Source of the DNA: Candidatus Hydrogenedens sp.
Lineage (GTDB): Bacteria > Hydrogenedentota > Hydrogenedentia > Hydrogenedentales > JAEUWI01
Assembly: GCA_016125095.1 (NCBI GenBank)
Contig: WGMK01000014.1
Location: 186,001 to 250,000 of the forward strand
Direction: 5' to 3'
Length of the DNA: 64,000 nt
The position numbers and the translations under genes were made by a program. The notes under the pieces are model-generated. The model searched no databases and was not told where the DNA came from. It saw only the letters and a program-made list of their open reading frames with translations. Of the stretch, positions 17,801 through 24,051 are shown in pieces; position 1 is the first letter of the stretch, and the number at the start of each line of letters is the position of its first letter.

Positions 17801-18749
17801 CAGCAACGGCATCCTGATCATTCAGGTGGGCTGCGACCTCGTGAACGTCCTGCGCGGCGACGACAGCGCCACGACCCTCGACGGGAACCTCATCCTGTCG
17901 AACGTGCCGCTCGACGAGCAGATCGACGGTTCGCCGTACATCACGGTCAGCCTGGTCGAGAACAGCCTCAGCAAGATCGAGCGTCTTGATGGCAATGCGA
18001 CCATCGTGATGACCGGTAGCGACGCGAACACCGTCGAGGATCCGACCCTGTACGTTCACGGTGCGGAGGCGTTCGACGCCGACGCGAACACCGCTGGCGA
18101 ACAGATTGGCGTGCGCGGCGACGCCGCTTGTGCCCCGGCCGCCTCTTGCTGGCAGCCGGTTAACGGCGCGGTTGATGGCAGCGGCACGGTCACGGCGACC
18201 ATCCAGACCGGCAACGTGGCCCTGTTCACGCAGCCGGCCCCGCAGGTGCCGTACCTCGCGGTCAGCCCGAACCCGGCGTTCGACCGTATCTTCGGCTACA
18301 CGCGCGCCGGCACGACCGGTGCTCCGATTACCTTCACGCTGGAGAACATCGGACCGGGCGTGGTGACGGGTACGGCGACGCTTACGTCGCAGACCCCGGC
18401 TGGTGCGTCGGCCTTCGCGATTGTCGCGGGCACGTCGAACACCAACTACAACCTGGCTGGTCAGGGCACCGCCCCGATCAACGTCACCTTCAGCCCGGCG
18501 CTGGCGAACATCGACTACACCGCGGTGCTTCGTCTCACGAACACCTCGGTGCCGGCCAACTCGCCGAACAGCGTGATTGAAGTCACGCTGCGCGGCACGG
18601 GCTGGGATGGCGGTGCCAAGGCCGGTATCCTGGGCTGCGGTCTCACGGGTGAAGATGGCTTCGGCATGGCCGACGCGGCCGTGGTGCTGCTGGTTCTCCT
18701 GGCGCTCGCCGCCGGCAGCCGCGCCTTCGGCAAGGCGCGCCAGCACTAA
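14850..18749 (+). CDS. large surface protein: two cohesin-like and seven HYR-like domains
   Basis: This 1299-aa protein has a signal peptide (cleavage near GSAQAQ). Two homologous cohesin-like modules (about 33-165 and 175-300) share the pattern AAGWGLVNGN, then a Gly-rich ILGGARLLGTA. Seven Ig/HYR-like repeats of about 80-90 residues follow, each opening with a D-x-x-(A/D)PT motif, carrying a Cys pair and closing with TDxxGNxAT. An acidic Glu-Gly-Asp linker (about 888-908) leads to further beta domains. The C-terminus has a GCG motif, one hydrophobic helix and a basic tail, a likely sorting or anchoring signal. A strong AAAGAGGAG site precedes the ATG. It is probably an abundant structural or adhesive envelope protein. 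Confidence 0.82.
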   Translation: MVTETKKPKLTRFLSAVVGVIALAMAAGSAQAQLALSLTSASNEACSTDALDVVLSVENATNVGSFGVEILYDINNLTFEGTAASADLTAAGWGLVNGNQPDPNTGRIILGGARLLGTAVNGNVDLMTISFSCKPGACPSMTTLTLAAPSANTSGAALNNGQITCGQFPTLTAVDASGACPDVEVLVPIVASNFNTNISSFGVEITYNPAELTFVGVAPGADTAAAGWGLVNGNEPVPGSGTVILGGARLLGTAIPGGELINVRFTSATCPVTSSVGLQNASANTSGAVLVGGTVTLIDNQPPVAVCQNITVNLSDGSFDATALDGGSSDADANDTLAFFIGTDGGPTSQAVTCDDVTNSPITVTLVVSDGSATDTCDAQVTVVDDVDPTITAIATPLVVTLDASGAATIVAGDLVASAADSCGTPTVTASQTSFSCADLGNNVITLTATDAAGNTATATATVTVVDDTDPVITAIGTTPTISLNAGGTAAINAAALTASATDACGAPTLTASPSSVSCANLGNTVITLTATDSSGNTATTTATVNVVDSIAPTVVTQNVNVVLDASGNGSITAAQVNNGSSDNCTSAGSLTLSLDVTEFDCSNEGTNVVTLTVTDGAGNSATGTAQVTVSDNTDPTLTLTGTSFDLSLDDNGEATLDVATVVGDASDACGLDGAATLSQSSFDCSNIGANTVTVSVSDVNGNSASATITVNVSDNVAPTADFAANTIVLELDGSGAATLGVAAVATVSDNCGTPSVTLSKSTFGCSDVGATQTVDVTVTDGAGNETSGSVTVEVVDNAAPTVVAQDITVDIGTDGAPVTITADDVDNGSSDNCSVELSIDVDTFSCLNIGANTVTLTGTDPSGNTATAVATVTVTNTSGSCTVVEGEGDGDGGVEGEGEGVATGCVDADGNGIPDNAFECLVGGGSSQVIDSGVDGGCLVNVITQYFSNTGQGGDVTVSGIVDPNNTDITFSVSVPVDSIAQGSNGILIIQVGCDLVNVLRGDDSATTLDGNLILSNVPLDEQIDGSPYITVSLVENSLSKIERLDGNATIVMTGSDANTVEDPTLYVHGAEAFDADANTAGEQIGVRGDAACAPAASCWQPVNGAVDGSGTVTATIQTGNVALFTQPAPQVPYLAVSPNPAFDRIFGYTRAGTTGAPITFTLENIGPGVVTGTATLTSQTPAGASAFAIVAGTSNTNYNLAGQGTAPINVTFSPALANIDYTAVLRLTNTSVPANSPNSVIEVTLRGTGWDGGAKAGILGCGLTGEDGFGMADAAVVLLVLLALAAGSRAFGKARQH

Positions 18750-18767
18750 GCCCTAGTTAGTCCCTCT

Positions 18768-18805
18768 GCGGGGCTCCGCCGGAAGGCGGGGCCCCGCTTG
18801 CTTTT
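18768..18805 (+). terminator. terminator of the surface-protein operon
   Basis: A 13-bp GC-rich stem with one T-G mismatch (18768-18780 with 18785-18797, loop GGAA) is followed by TTGCTTTT. It lies 18 nt after the surface-protein stop and separates that operon from the lanthipeptide locus. Confidence 0.82.
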
Positions 18806-18827
18806 GCAGCGGCCGATACGCAATATC

Positions 18828-18856
18828 TTGATATCGCCTTGCCATTCAGGTATTGT
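18828..18856 (+). promoter_or_regulatory. candidate promoter of the lanthipeptide locus
   Basis: TTGATA (18828-18833) and TATTGT (18851-18856) are 17 bp apart in an AT-richer stretch after the terminator. The precursor gene begins 89 nt after the -10 box. Together with the terminator before it, this makes the precursor and synthetase an independent unit. Confidence 0.55.
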
Positions 18857-18944
18857 TTGCGTACCTTGCGCTAAGGCCACGCGCAGCGATACCGCGGCCA
18901 AGCGCGCTCCTAGTTATATCCATCGGACGGAAGGGAACGACCGG

Positions 18945-19184
18945 ATGAGCATGTCGAGAGACCTGATTCGCTTTCTGAATGACGTACTGCTGGACAAGAT
19001 GGAAATCCAGGGTGAGAACGCCATTCCGACGGAGGCGCTTCTCAAGGAGTATCCGAACCTCAAGCCCGAGGAGGCCGGGGCGCTGGTGGCGCGCAGCGAC
19101 GCGCAGCTCATCAGCCTCGGTGTGCCGTACCTCAGCAAATCGTGCTGGTTTACCTGCGGCATCTCGTGCGCCAAGACGGACTGA
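18945..19184 (+). CDS. lanthipeptide precursor peptide
   Basis: This 79-aa peptide has a helical, acidic leader (RDLIRFLNDVLLDKM, then PEEAGALVARSDAQLISLG) and a Cys-rich C-terminal core, SKSCWFTCGISCAKTD (residues 64-79). The core holds three Cys and five Ser/Thr, and each Cys is preceded by Ser or Thr (S66-C67, T70-C71, S74-C75). This leader-core layout next to a LanKC-like enzyme marks it as the substrate for dehydration and thioether ring formation. The ATG at 18945 has an AAGGGA site 8 nt upstream; a second in-frame ATG lies at 18951. No Nif11 or NHLP leader and no double-Gly cleavage site are seen. The cleavage point is a guess. Confidence 0.82.
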   Translation: MSMSRDLIRFLNDVLLDKMEIQGENAIPTEALLKEYPNLKPEEAGALVARSDAQLISLGVPYLSKSCWFTCGISCAKTD

Positions 19185-19207
19185 TAGCGAACCAACCATC
19201 AGAAAAG

Positions 19208-19240
19208 CAGCCCCCGGCGCGCGCCGCCGGGGGCTGTTCT
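19208..19240 (+). terminator. hairpin between precursor and synthetase (attenuator)
   Basis: A perfect 12-bp GC stem (19208-19219 with 19225-19236, 5-nt loop) is followed by a weak T-rich TTCTATT. It lies between the precursor stop and the synthetase start. Its strength without a full T tract suggests partial termination, giving more precursor mRNA than enzyme mRNA, as is usual for RiPP clusters. Confidence 0.65.
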
Positions 19241-19256
19241 ATTCCTGCGCATCGCC

Positions 19257-21770
19257 ATGAGCAACGAACCGCACTCTGAGCTTCCAACGGTCGAAGCCAC
19301 TCTACGCCAAGCTGGCTGTTCCTTCGACGATTCTGATCGCCTCTGGCTGCGGGTAAACCGCGAAGCGCTGCCGCCTTCCGGCTGGAAGCTCCACGTCACG
19401 ACCGTACCTACCCGCCTGCACCTGACGCTGCAGCGTATCGTGCCGCGCCTCGCTACGGCCGCTGCCTTCAAGGTGATCCGAACCGCCGCGCTGCTCGAAG
19501 ACCTCAACGATGGGCGTTATGGCATCGGCCAAATCGGCAAAGCGCTCACCATCTATGCGCGGAGCGAGTCAGAGGCCGCAGCCATCGGTGCAGATCTAAC
19601 CAAAGCTTTGCATGATCTGCCCGGTCCGCCAGTCGTTACCGACGCGGGCTATTTCGGCGACGCCGGCCCGGTGTTCTATCGCTATGGTCCGTTCGAGGGC
19701 GCTTATCGCGTGAACGAACTCGGACGCAAAATCCGTCGTGTTCACTTGCCCACGGGAGATGTCATAGACGACACCCCGGGCGTACATGTATTGACCCCGT
19801 CGCAGCTCCCTCAGCAGCCGGAGATCGACTCGCTCGCGTTCCTTCGGCAGCGCTTCCTATTCGTGCAACTGCTTCACCTCAGTGCCAAGGGCGCGGTCAT
19901 GGCCGCCATCGAACAGCACGACCCCAAGCGCGGTGTTCGCATCATCAAGACCGCGCGGAAAGAAGCGCAATCCGATCTCCATGGTCGCGATGCCGCGTGG
20001 GCGCTGAAGCGCGAACATGCACTGCTGCGGAACTTGCACGATCATCCGGTGCTGGGTGCCGACGCCGAATGGTGCGTCGCCCCCGATGGTTCCGCCTGTG
20101 CCCTCATACGGCCGTATCTCGAAGGTGAGCCGCTCGCGCACCACTGGCAGCAGGCGGATTCCCGCAGCGCCCCGTCGCGCCAACGTCTCGTGGATACGAT
20201 GCACCGGCTTGCAGACGCGGTACGAGAACTTCACCAAGGCGGATACGTCGCGCGCGATATCTCCCCGGCAAATGTGCTCGTCGGCGACGAATGCATCCAC
20301 CTGCTCGACCTCGAACTGGCGCATCCCCTGGCGGAGTCGGGTGCCCCCTATCGCCGCGGCACGCGTGGCTTCTACGATAGCCGCAAGCCACGCGATGCCC
20401 CGGCAACCGAGGCCGATGATTATTACGCCCTGATAGCTCTCGCTGTCATGGCTCACACCGGCGTCTACCCCGAATGGATAAAGCCGGAGCAGGTGCTCGA
20501 AAATTCTCCCTTGCCTGCTGCGAGTCCGCTCTTCTCGGAAGCCCATTCGGCAGCGGTGGCAATTCAAACCAATCCGGACGCGTTCTGGAAGCGGTTTGCC
20601 GCATTGATTCAAACCATTGATACGCCAATCGATGCCGCTTCACCAACAGCGCGCAGGGTAAAAGCGCAGACTTTCGCGGACTACCTCAACCAATGGCTTG
20701 TGGACACGCCCCACGCATGGATTGAACTCGATCGGGCGAGCGTCTTCGGCGGTCTCGCCGGGGTCCTCCTCACCGCGACAGAATGCTTTCCCGAAGTTCT
20801 TGCCGAAACCGTATTCCAGCACGATGCCGTACTCGACCGCCTGCAATCCGCCGCGAAGGAACTGGCTCCAATCCCCGGTTATTATTTCGGCGCGGCCGGC
20901 ATCGGCCTGGCGCTCATCCAGACGGGCACCCTGCTTAAGCACGCAGGCTGGCAAGAAGCCGGTCGTTCGCTTCTTCTAGACCCACAGGGCCTCCACTCCG
21001 ACATTCCAGACCTGTGCCACGGCGCGGCTGGCCTGGTCTTGGCCTGCTGCGATGCAGCGTCACTAACGGGCGCCGCCGCATATATGGACGCCGCAACCGC
21101 TGCGGCCGAACGCCTGGTGGCCCTGCAATCCGAAGAGGGCGCCTGGCCCTGGCCTGCCGGTCCGCACCCGGGCCTCTCCGGCGAAAAGCAATACGGATTG
21201 GCGCACGGGGCAGCGGGCGCCATCTACTCCTTGGCGCAGTTGCACTGCCGCATACCCGATGCCCGCTGGCAATCGGCCCTGCAGCGCGGCGTGGATTTCC
21301 TGCTCCGAGGCGCGCGCCCGCTCGACACCGATGGCGGCGAACCCGCACTCTGGTGGCCAGTGTCCGAATCCGACGACCGCTGCTGGAATGCCTGGAGTCA
21401 CGGCACGCCGGGGGTGGTCATCGCGCTGGCCAGCGCTGCAGCCCTGTCGCCCGCCGCCCGCGATGCGCTCGCTCCTGCCGCACTGGGCATTACACTCGCC
21501 AACAATTCCGGCTATTGCCTGTGCCACGGCATCGCCAGCCGGCTCGAGGCCTACACTGCCGCCCTGCAGGCCGGCTTGCCCCCCGAAACTGCAAGCACGA
21601 TACGGGCAGAAGCCGCGCGCGACGCCGCCATTCTGGCCGCCCTGCCCGTGCAGGATTTCGAGGCCCGGGTAAATCCCGAGGCCGGCGACGATGGCTACGG
21701 TCTCATGAAAGGCGCGGCGGGTGTCTGGCGCACGCTACTCCGCTGGGACCGGCTCGAGAAAGTCCTGTAG
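19257..21770 (+). CDS. class III/IV-type lanthionine synthetase (lyase-kinase-cyclase)
   Basis: This 837-aa enzyme has the three-domain order of LanKC/LanL. The N-terminal phosphoSer/Thr lyase region (about 30-200) includes GKALTIYARSESEA and FYRYGPF. The Ser/Thr kinase domain (about 205-480) has K231, catalytic D334 and N339 in RDISPANVL, and metal-binding D351 in DLE. The C-terminal LanC-like cyclase (about 495-830) has H650 in LAHGAAG, WSHGTPG (713-719) and CHG (756-758). A typical zinc site needs W-C-x-G plus CHG; here the first Cys is Ser714, so the enzyme lies between zinc-free class III and zinc-binding class IV. The ATG at 19257 has only a weak ribosome site. Its 3' end overlaps the convergent gene by 36 nt. 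Confidence 0.9.
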   Translation: MSNEPHSELPTVEATLRQAGCSFDDSDRLWLRVNREALPPSGWKLHVTTVPTRLHLTLQRIVPRLATAAAFKVIRTAALLEDLNDGRYGIGQIGKALTIYARSESEAAAIGADLTKALHDLPGPPVVTDAGYFGDAGPVFYRYGPFEGAYRVNELGRKIRRVHLPTGDVIDDTPGVHVLTPSQLPQQPEIDSLAFLRQRFLFVQLLHLSAKGAVMAAIEQHDPKRGVRIIKTARKEAQSDLHGRDAAWALKREHALLRNLHDHPVLGADAEWCVAPDGSACALIRPYLEGEPLAHHWQQADSRSAPSRQRLVDTMHRLADAVRELHQGGYVARDISPANVLVGDECIHLLDLELAHPLAESGAPYRRGTRGFYDSRKPRDAPATEADDYYALIALAVMAHTGVYPEWIKPEQVLENSPLPAASPLFSEAHSAAVAIQTNPDAFWKRFAALIQTIDTPIDAASPTARRVKAQTFADYLNQWLVDTPHAWIELDRASVFGGLAGVLLTATECFPEVLAETVFQHDAVLDRLQSAAKELAPIPGYYFGAAGIGLALIQTGTLLKHAGWQEAGRSLLLDPQGLHSDIPDLCHGAAGLVLACCDAASLTGAAAYMDAATAAAERLVALQSEEGAWPWPAGPHPGLSGEKQYGLAHGAAGAIYSLAQLHCRIPDARWQSALQRGVDFLLRGARPLDTDGGEPALWWPVSESDDRCWNAWSHGTPGVVIALASAAALSPAARDALAPAALGITLANNSGYCLCHGIASRLEAYTAALQAGLPPETASTIRAEAARDAAILAALPVQDFEARVNPEAGDDGYGLMKGAAGVWRTLLRWDRLEKVL

Positions 21771-23408
21771 CATCAGCGGCTGCCCCAGCGAACTCTGGCC
21801 AGCGCTCCACGTCACCTCGCCCTGCCCGTTCTTGAATACCATCACGCCCTCGCTCGCGGGCGTAATCCCCAGCGCGGCAATCGTAAGCCCGTCCGGGTTG
21901 TAGAACGAAAGCGCCGGAGCCTTGCCCTCATCCGCGCCCAGGCTCGTCAGCGGGCGGCCCTCAGCGTCCGCCAGCAGCAGCAAAGGCGCGCCGTCGGGGG
22001 TCACCGCCCAAGCCATTCGTTTCGCGCCCAGCGCGTCGCGCAGGCTCATTCCCGGCGAACCATCGGCCGAGGTTCCCAGCACCGCCCGCGGAATCCCTGC
22101 CGCATCGGAAAATGTCAGCGTCGAAAGCCCATCGGGCGTCAGGCCCATGCCGTTGCGGCCTGTGCCCGTGCTGTCATACATGGCCAGCGAAGGCGCGCCG
22201 CCATTGTCCAGGGCCAGCGCCATGCGCGATACGCCGGTGCCGTCGCGCAGCCCCAGCGCCGGCGTGCCGTCCTTGCCCGTGCCCACCACCGCGCGGGCCT
22301 CGCCTGCGTTGTCGTTAAACGCCAGGCGCGACTCGCCGCCTTCGCGCGCCGCCAGCAGCGCGCGTTCGGTGCCCTGCGTGTCGAAAAAGCTCAGGGTGGC
22401 CGAACCGTCCGGCTCCGTGCCCAGCACCGTACGCGCCTGCCCGGCCTTGTCGAACAGCCCCAGTTCCGTGCCGCCCTCACGCGAAGTCGCCAGCACGGCG
22501 CTCGCCGCGTTCTCGCTGCCATACACGCCCAGCCGCGCCGTGCCGTCCGCCGCCACCACGGCAGCCGTGCGGGCGAATCCGGTTTCGTCATACAGGCCCA
22601 GGGCCGTCTCATCGCCCGGGGTCACGCTCAGGGCCAGCCGCGCGCGGCCCTCGGCATCGCGCAGGCTCAGCGTGGGGTGGCCGTCGTCGCGCGTGCCAAT
22701 CAGCGTGCGCGAGCGTCCCTGCGCATCGTAGAACTGGAGCGTGTTGCCGCTCTCGCTGCTCAGCGCGGCGCGCACCTTGCCGGCGCCATCCAGAAATGCC
22801 ACGCCCGCTTCGTCGCTGGCGCCCGTGTCCAGCGCCATGCGCGGCGCGCCGTCGGCATCCATCAGCGCCATCCGCGTCGTGCCTTCGCCCGCCAGGCCCG
22901 CCAGTCCGCCAATGCTCTCGCCCGCGGCGTCGAACAGATTCACAAAAGGATTGCGGCCGGCGTCTACGCCCAGTGCCAGCGCCGATTTACCCTGCGCGTC
23001 CGCCAGCGTCACCGAGGGACTGGCCGCGTCCATGGAAACGGTGCCCACGCCGCCCTCGTTGAAAATCGAAAAGCGCGCGCCGCCGTCCATGCGCATCGAA
23101 CCGCGCAGCGTGCCCGCCTCGTTGTACAGGCCCACGCCCCGCTGGCCCTGCGGCAGCGCGCCCACGGCGCCCGAAGGCGTACCGCTCTCGTCGAAGAAGC
23201 CCAGCTTCGCGGCATTGTCGCGCGTCACCCCCAGCGCGGCGCGCGTGTGGCCCTCGCTGTCCAGCAGCAGAATCTGCTGCGCCCGCAGCACGCCGTCGTC
23301 CGCGTAGGCCACCGGTGTGCCGGTCAGCCACTGCGCGCCCGCGCCGCCAATCAGGCCCGCCATCGCGGTTACACACACCAGTCCCGCGTATCCGTTCCAA
23401 GTCATCAT
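21735..23408 (-). CDS. exported beta-solenoid repeat protein
   Basis: This 557-aa protein has an N-terminal hydrophobic segment (signal or anchor, about 5-32), then about 22 tandem units of 20-24 residues. The consensus is roughly (L)xLxDxxGxxRxxLxxxxDG, for example DAQGRSRTLIGTRDDGHPTL and DAEGRARLALSVTPGDETAL. Such units stack as a beta-solenoid or beta-roll. No enzymatic motif is visible; a structural, adhesive or scaffold role is possible. Either of two adjacent ATGs (23408, 23405) suits the AAAGGAG site. It converges on the lanthionine synthetase gene with a 36-nt overlap and diverges from rfbC. Confidence 0.75.
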   Translation of the reverse strand: MMTWNGYAGLVCVTAMAGLIGGAGAQWLTGTPVAYADDGVLRAQQILLLDSEGHTRAALGVTRDNAAKLGFFDESGTPSGAVGALPQGQRGVGLYNEAGTLRGSMRMDGGARFSIFNEGGVGTVSMDAASPSVTLADAQGKSALALGVDAGRNPFVNLFDAAGESIGGLAGLAGEGTTRMALMDADGAPRMALDTGASDEAGVAFLDGAGKVRAALSSESGNTLQFYDAQGRSRTLIGTRDDGHPTLSLRDAEGRARLALSVTPGDETALGLYDETGFARTAAVVAADGTARLGVYGSENAASAVLATSREGGTELGLFDKAGQARTVLGTEPDGSATLSFFDTQGTERALLAAREGGESRLAFNDNAGEARAVVGTGKDGTPALGLRDGTGVSRMALALDNGGAPSLAMYDSTGTGRNGMGLTPDGLSTLTFSDAAGIPRAVLGTSADGSPGMSLRDALGAKRMAWAVTPDGAPLLLLADAEGRPLTSLGADEGKAPALSFYNPDGLTIAALGITPASEGVMVFKNGQGEVTWSAGQSSLGQPLMLQDFLEPVPAE

Positions 23409-23459
23409 GCCGTCTCCTTTGCCGCCGCGCGGGCGGGTCGCACCCGTCCGGGCAGGCCG

Positions 23460-23483
23460 CTATAATGCCGCCCGGCATTATAG
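23460..23483. promoter_or_regulatory. palindrome carrying TATAAT on both strands
   Basis: A perfect 10-bp inverted repeat (23460-23469 with 23474-23483, loop GCCC) lies between the divergent solenoid and rfbC genes. Each arm contains a TATAAT, at 23461-23466 on plus and 23477-23482 on minus. On the minus strand a TTG-type -35 (reverse of 23500-23505) sits 17 bp away; the plus-strand -35 is poor. It may be a bidirectional promoter or an operator. Confidence 0.45.
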
Positions 23484-23517
23484 AAACGCCCCGGAACCTG
23501 CACAAGGAACCCCGCCG

Positions 23518-24048
23518 ATGCACTTCGAACCCACGCCGCTGCCGGGCGCCTTCGTCATCGAACTCGAGCGCCATCAGGACGAGCGCGGCTTTTTCGCCCG
23601 CACCTATTGCTCCAGCGAATTCGAGGAGCAGGGGATCAATACCGACTGGCCGCAGTGCAACACCAGTTTCAACCTGCGCGCCGGCACGCTGCGCGGCATG
23701 CACTGGCAGGCCGACCCCCATGCCGAGGTCAAGCTCGTGCGCTGCACCGCCGGCGCCATCTACGACGTGATTGTGGATCTGCGCCCCGATTCATCCACGC
23801 GGCTGCATCACTTCGGCGTCGCACTTACCGCCGAAAACCGGAAGCAGCTCTACATTCCCAAGGGATTCGCCCACGGCTTCATCACCCTGTCGGACGATAC
23901 CGAGGTCTTCTACCACATGGGGTCGTCCTACGTGCCGGGGTCGGCCCAGGGCGCCCGACACGACGATCCTGCCTTCGCCATCGAATGGCCTCGCCCCGTC
24001 GAGGTCATCTCCGAGCGCGACGCGACCTATCCGGACTATTCCGCGTAA
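23518..24048 (+). CDS. rfbC: dTDP-4-dehydrorhamnose 3,5-epimerase
   Basis: This 176-aa cupin-fold enzyme converts dTDP-4-dehydro-6-deoxyglucose to dTDP-4-dehydrorhamnose, the third step of dTDP-rhamnose synthesis in the cytoplasm. The family signatures are DERGFFARTYC, QCNTSFNLRAGTLRGMHWQ with catalytic His62, VRCTAGAIYDVIVDLRPDS, IPKGFAHGF and EVFYHMGSSYVPG with the active-site Tyr. An AAGGAA site precedes the ATG. No rfbA, rfbB or rfbD gene is in the window, so the rest of the pathway lies elsewhere. The product probably feeds the cell-surface glycans handled by the export genes at 57882-62734. Confidence 0.93.
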   Translation: MHFEPTPLPGAFVIELERHQDERGFFARTYCSSEFEEQGINTDWPQCNTSFNLRAGTLRGMHWQADPHAEVKLVRCTAGAIYDVIVDLRPDSSTRLHHFGVALTAENRKQLYIPKGFAHGFITLSDDTEVFYHMGSSYVPGSAQGARHDDPAFAIEWPRPVEVISERDATYPDYSA

Positions 24049-24051
24049 CGG

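Noticed and set aside
14802..18746. A 1314-aa open frame on the minus strand opposite the large surface protein
   Set aside because: It mirrors the repetitive GC-rich coding strand, has an Arg/His/Val-rich composition typical of antisense frames, and lacks a signal, domains or ribosome site.
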